This document shows, piece by piece, positions 11,742-22,130 of a DNA stretch of 64,000 nt (positions are counted from its first letter, which is position 1; every line of letters begins with the position of its first letter). The position numbers and the translations under genes were made by a program. The notes below the pieces were generated by a model that saw nothing but the letters and a program-made list of their open reading frames with translations, was not told the DNA's origin and searched no databases. Source of the stretch: Flaveria trinervia (Eukaryota; Streptophyta; Magnoliopsida; Asterales; Asteraceae); NCBI GenBank assembly GCA_025506515.1, contig CM046457.1, positions 45,082,445 to 45,146,444 on the forward strand, read 5' to 3'.

Positions 11742-12071
11742 ACATTTGATTTCGTTTATTGTCTAGTCAATTGTATCCAGCTGGCCTTCAAAGTATGGCC
11801 GGCTATAGGATGTATTATATGTATCTCAAGTACTTGTGACTTTCTGATATGCTTTGTAACATTTGTAATAGAACTTGAGAAAACAATATACTGCAATCTT
11901 GAAAACCAACTCCTCGTGTGTTTTGCTATCTTATTCTGTCTCATATTTACTTGTGTTCTTAGTATCATTCAAAGGTTAACCGGTTCCTTGTTTGATTAGT
12001 TAAGTGTTCTTAGCAACTCTCCCTACTGTGTTGTTGTGTTGTAAGTGCATACCTTTCACTAGTCCTGCAAT

Positions 12072-12083
12072 TGGTATCAGAGC
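12072..12083 (+). other. Copia-B primer binding site, tRNA-iMet type
   Basis: TGGTATCAGAGC is an exact match to the standard plant site. It lies two bases after the LTR terminal CA at 12069. Confidence 0.9.
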
Positions 12084-12153
12084 ATTCGAGGCTCTTGATA
12101 TGAGATCTCACCATCTTAAGATCCCTCACACACACAAATACTTAACTTATCAA

Positions 12154-13284
12154 ATGGTAGCCATTTCTAAATCTGATATGGAAACTGGAACCATGACAAA
12201 ATCCCTACTGATCACTGTTGATGACTTTGAAACTTGGTGCCAAAGAATGGAAGGTTTCATCAAGTCTCTAGATTCAAGAATGTTGGAGTCTTTTAAAAAT
12301 GGACCTTACATACCAAGCATATCTTCTATAACTAGAGGTGGTATGATCCTCAAGGTTGTGGCTAACTAATATAAATATAGAAAGGGAGTATAGATTGACC
12401 AGAAGGCCATGACAGCCCTTCAGACTACTCTTCCAAACTCTGTATACAAAGGTTTCAAGAAATGCAAAACAGCTAAGCTGCTGTGGGATGCATTGAAACT
12501 GATGTATGAGGGTTCCTATGAAGCCAAGGAGAACAAGAAAGATCTCCTAAAGCACCAATTTGAAAATTTCCCCTTTAAAGCAGGTGAGACCATGACTTAG
12601 CAATACTTCAGGTATGTTGAGATTGTGGACACCCTAGTGGATGGTGGAGTTGCTCTTGAAAATAGAGATATTGTAAGGAAGTTCATGTCCTTTCTTCCTA
12701 GGAAATGGACACACTAATATGTGGTTATGAAGAGAACTAAGAACATGAAGACTCACACCTTGACAGAGTTGTATGGGATTCTTAGTGGATACCAGATGGA
12801 GATGAACATGCAAGGTTCATCTAGCAACTCCAGCAATCAAATGGGTTCATCAATTCATGTGGTTGAAAGGGTATCCCAACATCATCTCATATGCTACCCT
12901 GACAACTCACAAAAGGGTCCTTTCATCACCTTCCCTAAGACACCAAAGGAGAACTACACTCAAGGAAGCCTATTCCAAGAGAGAAGTTCTTCTCAAGCCT
13001 TTGTGTCTTCTGATGAAAGTTATGGCAACTTTCTCTTCACCCTTGAAGACCTGGACTGTATCCATCCAGATGATCTGGAGTACATGGAGATAGTCCAGCA
13101 GATGGATCTTCTCACTCATAGAGCCAAGAAATTCTACAAGCGGACCGGAAGGAAGTTCCCCAGCAATGTAGCCAGTGGAAAGTTTGGTCTGGATAAAAGC
13201 AAAGTCAAGTGTTACAACTGTAACTTGATTGGCCATTTTGCTAGGGAGTGCAAGGAACCAAGAACAAATGGTGGCCAAGCATAA
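12154..13284 (+). pseudogene. Copia-B gag (nucleocapsid part), broken
   Basis: Gag forms the cytoplasmic particle that packages element RNA. The reading can be followed from the ATG at 12154 ('MVAISKSD...') through 'TVDDFETWCQRMEGF', the copia Gag_pre-type pattern 'AKLLWDALKLMYEGS', and a CCHC zinc knuckle CYNCNLIGHFAREC at 13210-13251. In-frame stops (after about 12366, 12597 and 12717) and frame changes break it into three pieces. The copia-A counterpart lies beyond the right edge. The family looks like the SIRE/Maximus side of plant copia elements because of the long gag with two separated zinc knuckles. That placement is inferred. Confidence 0.8.
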
Positions 13285-13382
13285 TCTAGACCAAACTACA
13301 CTAATAAAGCCACTTAGAATGAGAAGCCAAGCAGCAAGCTGCAGTCGCTATTAAAGAAGAAGGCTTTGATTGGAGCTTTAAG

Positions 13383-14786
13383 ATGGAAGATGCATCTCCA
13401 AACCAAGCACTGATGGTTGATCATGATGAAGCTAAAGTATTAGAAAATCTCTGTACTCCTGAATGTATTGCTAAAGTCAATAAATACAGGTCCTACAACT
13501 TAGAAATAAGATCTAACCTTGAGTCCTTAAATATCCTAAAAGGTGATTTTAGAAAGGCTAAAAATGACTATAAACTAAAGATAGAGGACTTAGAGAAAAT
13601 CATTTTAGTTCTAAAACATGAGCACACCAACTATAGGACTCAGATCAAGGATCTTATAACTAAGTTGACTGAATGCAAGGCTAAGCTTGTGATCAGCAAA
13701 GCAAGGGCAAAAAATGTGTTCTTGAAGAAGAGACCTTCAAGAACATGATATCCTCATCTCTGCATGCCAAGGTGTGTTATCAAAATAAATAGGGACTGGT
13801 TCTAGTGAGATATCTCCTCCACACACAATCTTGTTTGTAAGATCACCTAGGTGTGGAACTTGTGAAGATGAGCTTCCTCTCATAGACCCCTTGAGTGAAG
13901 AGAATGAAGAAGTGATAGTGATGAATTCCTCTGAGAAGAGTGAAGAGGAGGATTCTAAGACGGGTCACTATCCTTTTGAGGAGAACAAAAAGACTGTGAT
14001 GACCAAGTCTATGAAGAAAAACATGATCTAAAGAGCAAGGGAAAAGCTAGGAAGGCTCAAGAGATCAATGCCACTTTTGACTCTAAGCAGAAATAGGCTT
14101 TTATCTCTGTAGGGTTTAAAGTAGTTAAGACTGATAACATCAACCTAAACCCTTCTACAAAGAGTTCTGGTTCATGTTCAAATCATCTCAGCACCAAGAA
14201 GAAGGCTGGTCTGCTGTGTACCACTGTTACACAGCCTGGACCATCCAACTCCAAGAACAGTTCTCAGCCCAAAAGGACTGTCTCATCATCTACAAAGATG
14301 AAGGTGGAGAAGGGATGTGGTCAAAATCAGCCTTTTTCTCAGAAGAAGGCTCTTAGGAAGAAAAAGGTGGAATGTGTCATGTGTAAAAGTACTTCTCATT
14401 GTGCTAAGAATTGTCCATACAATCCAAGAGGTACTCTTCACATGACCAAGAAAGAGACTTCCAAGAGCTCCAAAAAGATTACAGCTTCAGAAGGAAAGTC
14501 TGTTTCCTTCGGAAGCTCTAAAATGAAAAAGAAGGCAAGTGGAAAATTGCCTTCGAAAGAAAATTTGGTCTCGGAAGAAAGGAATTCTTCTGAAGCACTA
14601 AAGTCTGCTGCAGTGTTTGCAGAATCTTCCAAAGGTCCAGTAATCAAAACTTCCAAAGTCTCAAAAGCTTTTGAAGTGTTGAAGGACAAGTCCAAACTTC
14701 CAAAGGTGGTGCGGAAGTCAAAGAAAGACCAAGTGACTGAAAGTTCTCCATCACAACAACACAAGATCCTCAAAGCACAACTATAG
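13383..14786 (+). pseudogene. Copia-B gag spacer: coiled coil, acidic stretch and second zinc knuckle
   Basis: Downstream of the first knuckle comes a heptad-like coiled coil (13500-13740, 'DYKLKIEDLEKIILVLKHEH'), an acidic Ser/Glu stretch (13860-14030), and a second CCHC knuckle CVMCKSTSHCAKNC at 14373-14414. A Lys/Ser-rich tail follows to 14786. The DNA for the tail is itself full of CTTCGGAAG and TCTTCTGAAG motifs. Copia-A has the same order on the minus strand (63955 to about 62690). Several frameshifts and stops separate the parts. A coiled coil plus a second knuckle in this position suggests particle assembly, which is an inference. Confidence 0.75.
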
Positions 14787-14875
14787 GATCTATTAGTGTT
14801 ACAATACCTTCTATTTCTTTTGATGAGCCAAGACTAGTAAGGCTTGGGTTTCTAAATGTAACTAATCATTTTTTT

Positions 14876-15250
14876 GTGCACGAACAGCTCAAGACAAACA
14901 AGAATGTCTGGATCATTGATAATGGCTGTTCTTGGCACATGACAGGCAATAGGTCACTACTCCAGAACTTTGAAAGAATTGATGGAGGGCCAGTTGCTTT
15001 TGGAGGAGATGAAGGTGGTTACATTTCTAGGAGGGGCAAAGTCACAAATGGTAAGCTCAGCATTGAGAAGGTAAAATTTGTTAAGGAGCTTGGGTACAAT
15101 CTTCTAAGTGTATCCCAATTTTGTGATCGGAGTCATAACATGCTATTTACTGAGCATGAGTGCATTATTCTCATGCCTGGGGTGGTCATTCCTCATGAGC
15201 ATATCTTGCTTAGAGCCCCCAGGAAAGGGAACATGTACAAGATGGATTTG
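14876..15250 (+). pseudogene. Copia-B protease active site and pre-integrase region, truncated
   Basis: The motif 'WIIDNGCSWHMTGN' (about 14909-14950) corresponds to the copia aspartic protease signature DSGCSRHMTG, with the serine after the catalytic Asp replaced by Asn and the Arg by Trp. It runs into 'GYNLLSVSQFCDRSHNMLFTEH', the usual pre-integrase region. Near 15250 the sequence jumps directly to the end of RNase H. Integrase, reverse transcriptase and most of RNase H are therefore missing from this copy. Confidence 0.8.
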
Positions 15251-15525
15251 CATATTTTGCTCAAGTACTTTGGATTCATAATCAGATGCTTGACTATGGA
15301 TTAAATTTCAAGGAGACTCCTATTCACATAGACAACAATAGTGCCATCTCTATCACAGAGAATCATGGCAGCACTCAAAGACAAAACACATCAATATCAG
15401 GTATCATTTAATTAGATATAACTTTGGAAATGGATTAATTAAACTAGTAAAAGTTAACACAAATGAACAATATGCTGATCTAATGAATAGAGATTTAAGT
15501 ATCTTATATCAGCTATTGGGATGAT
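15251..15525 (+). pseudogene. Copia-B RNase H 3' remnant
   Basis: Sequence from 'gctcaagtactttgg' onward matches the copia-A RNase H end (complement of about 50250-50535). It includes the conserved 'HIDNNSAISI' and a broken 'LRTKHINIRYH' region, then 'KVNTNEQYADL'. A deletion near 15250 joins it to the pre-integrase region. Frames are interrupted (stop at 15302-15304). Confidence 0.75.
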
Positions 15526-16230
15526 TAACTTTGAGTAAGTTTCTCTTAAAACTAATTCTTATTATTTCTTAAAATCTATGTGTCCTAAGTTGTCTAGTTC
15601 ATAAGCTCTTGTTTTCTCTGGATAAAATCTTTTTGAAGAGTTTCCTTAGTTTTTGAAAAATTTTGATCCTTCAAAAGATACTCTTTTATCTTTGAAAGAA
15701 ACTTATGCCTTCAAAAACAAATAACTGCTTAAGTAATTTTCCTTCAGAAGAAATTTCTGAAATCTCTTCTGAAGCTTAAAATCTCTCTTAGGTATTTATA
15801 TGTTTTCAAGGAAAATTTTCTTTCGAAGAAAATTAACTCTCGGAAGCTTTGTTCTTTTTGAACAAAACATTCAATTTTTAATTCTCTTCTCGAAGCAAAA
15901 TCTTTCAAAACTCTTAGGAAATTCTTCCGAATCATTTTGGCTTCGGAAGCTTTCTCATTAACCTTCCGAAGACAATTTACCTTCAGAAGCTTTTTGACTT
16001 CCAAAAAAACTATTTTTTGAGCAAAAGTAAACTGCTTTTTCAGATGTGGGACTGACATCCGGATTTCAATGTTTATCCTCTTCTATTAACTTTGTGTTAA
16101 ATCCTTTTCACATATAAACCCAACGGTCCCCCTTTTTCTATCATCTCCACCTTTCCTCCAAACCTAAACCCCAACTTTCTTTTTGAAACCACCTTCATGC
16201 ATACTTCCTTCATCTTTAAGCTTTCTCACA
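15526..16230 (+). other. Copia-B spacer between pol and the post-pol ORF, rich in CTTC-N-GAAG motifs
   Basis: This is non-coding. From 15640 to 16020 there are about eight to ten CTTCCGAAG, CTTCGGAAG, CTTCAGAAG and CTTCTGAAG motifs or one-base variants. The copia-A counterpart (about 49590-50180) has the same architecture, so the motifs belong to the family rather than being local noise. Confidence 0.75.
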
Positions 16231-17723
16231 ATGGCCAACCTTAACCGCAAAAATAACCCTGATTTCTCCATGCAGTTACACAGGCAACATAACCAAGTTG
16301 CTCTGTTACACTCTAAGAAAGATCCACATTTCTCAGAGGTTTGTTGTTTCTTAGATCTATAAAACTACTTCACATCCCTTACCGTTGATCCTACTCTATG
16401 TGAGGATCATCTACTTGAATTTTGGAAGACCTGCCAAGAGGTCGTTATGGATGGGGAGAAGACACTGTCTGCCACAATACAGGGGGAACAATCTTCATCA
16501 CTCCAGCCATCATCAACAATCATCTTCAGCTGGATGATGAACAATGTGAGGTGTTCTTCCTCAAAGAAGTTGTTAACCAATCCTTTAAGTAGATGGTCTA
16601 TCAGGGAGATTTCTCTTTAAAGAATTTCAGGAAAGGAAGGTCTCATCCAAGTGGAAATACCTACTCCATGTAGTTATCCATAACTTGTCTAACAAGCATG
16701 GAGGGTGGGACCAGATTCCTGAGGATGTCTCTTTCATAGTACATTGAATGGTTCAAGGGGTCAAGTTTAGGTACTCTCAATTTGTTTATACTAATTTACT
16801 TGCAAACTTGGACACTTAGAGTATTACATGTTCCCTAGATATGTTCAATACATTCTTAACTTGAAACTGGGCTCACAGTTAAGGGGGACATGTAATATTC
16901 TTAAACTGGGACAGATGAAGCCTGGCATCTTTAAATTTTTGAGAAAGCTAATTGTTGGCTTCTTAGGGGTAGTAACAGCCCTTGTCTTAAAGTATTAAAG
17001 GTCATGCTCAAGGTAACAACCTAATAGCCACAAATCATCCATACAGGAGGAAGTGGATACTGGAGGAAGTGGATACTGGAGCTCCCACTTCCCTGAGGAG
17101 CAAACCACTCCCATTACTTCAAAGATTAGTGGTGAGGTTCCTCATGCTCAGCCTGATGAGCTCACTAGCCCAACGGCCTTAAGCCTTCACTCTGAATCTC
17201 AACATTCAAGTGAACAACCTTCAGGGGACAGCTACCATCCCCAGCCTTTAGATTTAAACCAACCCATTCCTAACCTTGACTTCTATACTGATGAAGACTT
17301 AGGTTTCAGTGCGTACCATGACTCTCTCTTCTTTTCCACTTCTTAAAGAGAGATAACTGCTCCTGAGTCTCCTCTGTCTAGCCCACATCAGTCACCCATA
17401 ACTAAGGTGGATATTTCTGAACCTGTTCAGGATATCCATATAGAATAGGCTCTCAATTCTGAAAGTGATTACATCATTACGACCTCAACCATGGCAACTC
17501 AGCTCATTGACACCTCAACTGAGGCTGCAAGTGAGCAGAGGAAATCTAGCAGCCAAGAACCTGAAGCTGGTGGTGAGAGAGAGGACCTTGGTCCAATTAT
17601 CTCATCCCCTAATGATTCTTTTGATGAAGATGAGGGGAAATTAAGGCTAAAGATGCATAAATTGTCACAAACATGCACCTATTTAGTCTCCAAGGTCAGT
17701 CACCTTGAATCTCAGGTGACTAC
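16231..17723 (+). pseudogene. Copia-B post-pol additional ORF, 5' part (interrupted by gypsy-1)
   Basis: The ATG at 16231 begins 'MANLNRKN..DFSMQLHRQHNQVALL'. Copia-A encodes the same protein from 49513 on the minus strand. Conserved segments include 'FSEVC.FL', 'DPTLYE.HLLEFW', 'KYLLHVVIHNLSNKHG' and 'SQFVYTNLLANLD', then a Pro/Ser/Gln-rich acidic part (17053-17720). I recall ORFs of this kind after RNase H in Asteraceae copia elements, where automatic annotation sometimes labels them 'synaptobrevin/longin-like'. The function is unknown. Multiple stops and frameshifts break this copy. Gypsy-1 interrupts it at 17723 and it resumes at 42408. Confidence 0.7.
17719..17723. repeat. Target-site duplication ACTAC (left) of gypsy-1
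   Basis: ACTAC here and at 42403-42407 exactly flanks gypsy-1. Removing the insert restores the reading 'GTGACTACC', which matches copia-A at about 47910-47918. Confidence 0.9.
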
Positions 17724-18204
17724 TGTAAGGCCCCGTTCCCGGGACCCTTAGAGCTGGTAAATCGTCGCTCATAAAACATATAATTACATTGAATTCAATA
17801 AACGTTGTAGCGAAAACATTGACAACAAGATTTTCATTAAAAATGCTTTTGCAAAAAAATACAACATTCGTTACACAATATCATTTATTCGCATTACAAT
17901 GCAAAAACATTTAAACAAAAGAGTGCCATCCATAAGAGCCAAGTAGCCGCCCCGTGCCATCCTCAGCAACTTTACCTGCCAACGGGAAAATGCATAAAAA
18001 ATCAGTGTTGCTGAGTGAGTTCTAGTTTTAAGTAAAACATACTACACATTCATTAAAACCGTTATTTACTTTTATATATGGTCACACATCATACGTACAC
18101 ATAGATAATATCATTTATTATCTTCATCATTTATTCGGTAACTTTCATTCATTCATGCCTTCTTACTTTCATTCATACGTTCATCTTTACTTCTTTACAT
18201 TCCA

Positions 18205-18440
18205 TCCAAAACCATGAACTTTACCCCACTATCATGCATAAAGCGGGTATTGGGCCGAGGTCTATCATAGACCCCTTGTCATGGCGCTCAGCAGCCTGGC
18301 CATAGTATCTAGGGTAAATTCAGGTGTACCATTGTCATGTGCTATACCCCACCATCATGCATAAAGTGGGTACTGGGCCGAGGTCTATCATAGACCCCCA
18401 TCATGGCGCACAACAGCCTAACCACAACACCTAGGGTAAG
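18205..18440. repeat. Two tandem units of 123 bp with a 15-bp palindrome
   Basis: The unit 'atgcataaag.gggta.tgggccgaggtctatcatagacccc...' occurs twice. Each copy holds the perfect inverted repeat GGTCTAT-C-ATAGACC at 18259-18273 and 18382-18396, 123 bp apart. The 5' LTR of gypsy-1 has the same pair at 25639-25653 and 25762-25776 (last base changed), also 123 bp apart. Confidence 0.8.
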
Positions 18441-18939
18441 CGACAAAGGTTCTATACAAATGGTCGGTCATAAAGACGGACCCCGGTATGCATCCTTCTG
18501 CGGTTGCTAACCCGCACACAGTTTAACTAACACCCTTCATTGGGCGTGTTCCACATACAAGGCTTGTCATACTTTCTTTACTTTCTCTTTCATTAATGCA
18601 TGCATTCTAGCATTATGTTCCTCTTTTCTTTATCTTCCACTTTACGTCACATAATATTTTCATTTCATTCAGTAACATTTAATGTAAAGACATGGGAAAA
18701 TAAACATAAATAATAAGGAACATCAACATACACATACAACATCACCATACAGGGCATCATCATACATACATAACATACATCATACATACCACCATGCATA
18801 AGCACCACTCATACATCATCAAACCATGCCCTTCACATCATCATTGAATTCCTAAAAGTCAACTTACTATGCCCTCGGGAACATCCTAAGTCAAACCTAC
18901 ATCTGCATTTTCCCCCCGAAATTTAGAGAATAAACTAAG

Positions 18940-19135
18940 TCCTTTCGGGCGCATGAGCCTTATTTGGGCGTATGAGCACTATTCAGTCGCGTGGCCTTCC
19001 AGGCGCATGAGAACACTTAGGCGTATGAACACTATGGGTGAATGAACACTTAGGAGTATGGACTCTCAGTCACATAGCCTTTAGTCACATAACTTTCATG
19101 CATATGAGCCTCAGTTGCATGACACTCATCTGCAT
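18940..19135. repeat. GCGCATGAG / CAGTCGCATG motif array in gypsy-1 3' LTR
   Basis: Motifs such as 'gggcgcatgagcc', 'gggcgtatgagc', 'caggcgcatgag' and 'cagtcgcgtgg' occur about every 20 bp. They are the complement of the CATGCGCC array in the solo LTR at 2410-2740. Confidence 0.75.
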
Positions 19136-19440
19136 TTCCCTCAGTCGCATGACCTTCATCCGCATTTCCTTTAGTCGCATGACCTTCATCCGCATTTCCT
19201 TCAGTCGCATGACCTTCATCTGCATTTCTTTTTGTTCATCCATATTCTCTTATTCATCCGCATTTCTTTTACTCATCCACATTTCTTTTACGCGTCCGCA
19301 TTTCCTTTTACTCATCCATATTTCCTTTTACTCATCCGCAATTCCTTTTACACATCCACATTTCTTTTACTCATCCGCATTGACTTTTACTCCGCATTTC
19401 TTTTTTTCATCCGCATTAACTTGTTCATCCATATTTCCTT
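19130..19440. repeat. Minisatellite, unit about 19-21 bp (TCATCCGCATTTCCTTTTAC)
   Basis: About 14-15 imperfect tandem copies. The long reading frames across it are only by-products of the repeat. Homologous arrays lie at 26500-26820, 54060-54610 and 60290-60800. Confidence 0.85.
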
Positions 19441-20168
19441 AGTCCCATGGCCATCTAGGCGCATGGACATTTCAGGAGCATGAGCCCTATTTGGGCGCAT
19501 GAGCATCCTCATTCGCACTTAACATCAGATTTCAGTCCCCAAACATCACTTATCATGTTCTAAGCTTAAATCTTACATTCTAAGCCATAGAAACACAACC
19601 ATAACATCATCAAACATGAACATAGTCCAAAATCAAACCCCACCCGCAACATACATACATACGGGTATGAAACCCAGTTTTATAAAAACATACATTCATG
19701 CATTTCCAACCCCAAAATTAGTTAAAACATGTAAAAGAGGGGTTCTAGAACACACCTTTGCAGCTCTTGGGTATGACTTCTTTAAACCCTTTTGCAAATT
19801 GAGCTCAAACACCTAAAACCCACCAAACACACACAACCAAACACACATAATATACATAAGCACACAACCGAGGATGAAACCAGTTAAGAACATTTTAAAC
19901 ACACGAATTCTTACCTTGAATTCGATCTACTGCACTTGTTCTTCTTCAAAATCCGAATGCTTCTGCTCTCTTTGCTTCTCTCTCTAAAAATCCGATTGAT
20001 ATGGGTGAAGAGAGGGTGATGGGCGGCCATCACCTTTTACACCCACTTTTTCAAACATTTTGTCCTTTTGGACACATTTTACCCTTCAACTGGGTAAGAT
20101 ATCTTTTCTTTCTTTTTCTTCACTTTATTCTTCTTTCTTTGTCTTTTATAAATAATAGGGTGTTACAA

Positions 20169-20182
20169 GTCCACCCCCTTAT
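20169..20182 (-). other. Gypsy-1 polypurine tract
   Basis: The complement reads TAAGGGGGTGGACT directly before the 3' LTR start TGTAACACCC. It is the expected primer for plus-strand synthesis. Confidence 0.75.
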
Positions 20183-20189
20183 TTAGGTT

Positions 20190-21455
20190 TCATCCCCAAA
20201 ACTTGTTATTCCTCAAACAAACTTATGCTTCCACTGTACACGCAACAGAGGAACCACTTAATTCCTTAACTTCTTCTCTTTACAATCAATGATCGCCACT
20301 GGTTGCTCCACATAATTGAGCCATTCGTCTACCTCGATGTTTTCTAGTGGTACAACCATGTCTTCGTCTGCCAAACATTTCCACAAATGAGATATGTGGA
20401 ATGTCGGATGAATTCCACTTAACTCATCTGGTAACTCCAATCTACAGGCCACCTCTCCTACTCTAGCATTGATTCAGAAAGGCCTTATGTATCTTGGGCT
20501 CAACTTGCCCCACTTTCTGAACCGAATGATACCCTTCCAAGGTGAGACTTTCAACATGACCATGTCACCCACTTGGAACTCAATCAGTCTACATCATTTA
20601 TCATCATACGACTTTTGTCTATCTTTGGTTGCCTTCATGAAGGCTTTGATCCTATCCAGTTTCTCAGTCGTAGCCTCGAGCACTTCGACGCTCCCTAACT
20701 CTTTATGGCCGATATCACCCCACCACACTGGTGTCTTGCATCTCCTACCATATAGCATCTCATAAGGAGGCATACCGATACTGGCATGATAACTGTTGTT
20801 ATATAAGAACTTAGCTAACGGCAAGTGGTCATCCTAACTTCCTCCAAAATCAATGACGCATGCCCGAAGCATATCTTCCAGCGTCTGAATCATCCTCTTC
20901 GACTGACCATCCATTTGAGGATGATAAGCCATGCTAATATGTAGCCTCGTCCCCATCGCATTGTGGAATTTCTTCCAAAATTTGGATGTAAACCGAGTGT
21001 CGTGATCAGACACAATAGACATTGGTACACCATAACGAGTTACAATCTCTTTAATGAACAGATCCGCCAACCTCTCGGATGAATATGTCTCGCGAATCGG
21101 TAGGAAGTGAGCACTCTTCGTCAAACGATTGACGATCACTCATATAGCATTATACCGTTTCAAGGTACGTGGTAGATTCGTAATGAAATCCATGGTGATG
21201 TGCTCCCACTTCCATTCTGGTATATCCAAAGATTGGATCTTCGCATATAGCTTTTGATGCTCAGTCTTCACTTGTAAACAAGTAAGCATTTACTCACATA
21301 CTCCACCACATCACGCTTCATGCCCGACCACCAATATTCTTTCTTCATGTCTTGGTACATCTTTGTAGCACCGGGATGAATAGAGTACCGAGTCTTGTGA
21401 GCTTCATCCATAATCTTCACACGTAGTCCCCAAAAACGAGGAATCCACATACGTT
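20190..21455 (-). pseudogene. Gypsy-1 integrase, broken, catalytic Glu replaced by Lys
   Basis: Integrase inserts the element cDNA into chromosomes. The zinc-binding region is visible (21268-21450: 'HPGATKMYQDMKKEYWWSGMK', with the final Cys pair degraded). The core has 'SDHDTRFTSKFW' and 'AYHPQMDGQSKR'. The usual motif is QSER, so the third catalytic acid (D-x35-E) is Lys, codon 20897-20899. The C-terminal part reads 'ELPDELSGIHPTFHISHLWKCL', as in del/Tekay-like chromoviruses. Compared with gypsy-2, about 70 bp are missing near 20220, removing the Trp-rich chromodomain-like tail. Stops occur at 20594, 20834 and 21268, among others. Confidence 0.85.
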
Positions 21456-21459
21456 CAAA

Positions 21460-22130
21460 TCAGGTTCTAACACAGAGTGTGTTTTCACCCAATTCCGCAA
21501 CCAAACCTCTCATTCTTTCGGAGTTAAGATGATCTTCTTTCAATGCCTCATCTTGAAACTCTTTGACTTGCTTCATCACATCAGAGGTCATGATCAACTG
21601 GTAAGCTTTCACCCAAATCGGCTTGGGTCTCTCTTTTCGACTAAGGGCATCCGCCACCACATTGGCTTTGCCCAGATGGTAGTGGATCTCGCAATCATAA
21701 TCTTCTATAAGCTCCAACCATCTCCTCTGCCTCATGTTCAAATCCTTCTGCTTGAAGAAGTACTTCAAGTTCTTGTGGTCAGTGAATATGGTGCACTTCG
21801 TCCCGTATAGATAGTGCCTCCAAATCTTTAACGCGAAGACCACAGCTGCTAGCTCCAAATCATGAGTAGGGTAATTAACCTCATGAACCTTCAACTGTCG
21901 GGATGCATAGGCTATAACCTTTCCTTTCTACATTAACACACACCCCAACCCCGAGTAGGAAGCATCAGAATAAACCACCATATCTTCACTTCCATCGGGT
22001 AATGACAAAACAGGAGGTTGAGTCAACCTCTCCTTTACTCCTCGAAAGCCTTCTCTTGAGCTTGACCCCATACGAACTTTACATCCTTCCAGGTCAACTT
22101 GATCAGTGGAGAAGTGATCTTAGAGAAGTC
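21460..22130 (-). pseudogene. Gypsy-1 RNase H
   Basis: 'DLELAAVVFALKIWRHYLYG', 'FTDHKNLKYFF' and 'LGKANVVADALSRKE' are the standard Ty3/gypsy RNase H blocks (21640-21890). The upstream part (21900-22130) reads in other frames with stops. RNase H removes the RNA strand during reverse transcription. It lies between reverse transcriptase and integrase, the Ty3/gypsy order. Confidence 0.88.

Larger units (their letters stand above)
10564..12069 (+). mobile_element. Copia-B 5' LTR, interrupted by a solo LTR
   Basis: It starts TGTAAGGATTAAATG and ends CTAGTCCTGCA, immediately followed by a primer site. Removing the nested solo LTR (11055-11741) and one duplication leaves about 814 bp, against about 809 bp for the 3' LTR at 44640-45448. 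The region 10640-10830 holds many CTTC-N-GAAG motifs. The first half is in inverted orientation relative to the neighbouring copia-A LTR piece (9952-10563), so the two form a head-to-head inverted repeat. Confidence 0.9.
17724..20168 (-). mobile_element. Gypsy-1 3' LTR
   Basis: On the minus strand it runs TGTAACACCC (20168) to GGGGCCTTACA (17724), 2445 bp. The paired 5' LTR is 25109-26840 plus 41684-42402, about 2451 bp without its nested insertion. A TATA-like TTTATAAAAG (complement of 20143-20152) lies just inside the U3 end. The LTR contains duplicated 123-bp units, an array of GCGCATGAG motifs and a 20-bp minisatellite, annotated separately. Confidence 0.92.

Noticed and set aside
15640..16020. 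Heat-shock elements
   Set aside because: TTC and GAA are separated by one base, not two, so the consensus is not met.
19038..19483. Open frames with repeated 'LLIRISF' or 'FTHPHF' (also 26436-26822, 54101-54355, 60331-60585), resembling membrane proteins
   Set aside because: They are translations of the LTR minisatellite, occur in several frames at once and lie in LTR non-coding sequence.
20469..20765. Plus-strand frames across gypsy-1 and gypsy-2 (also 23636-24007, 24111-24548, 57776-58324)
   Set aside because: Antisense shadows of clear minus-strand integrase and gag sequences.
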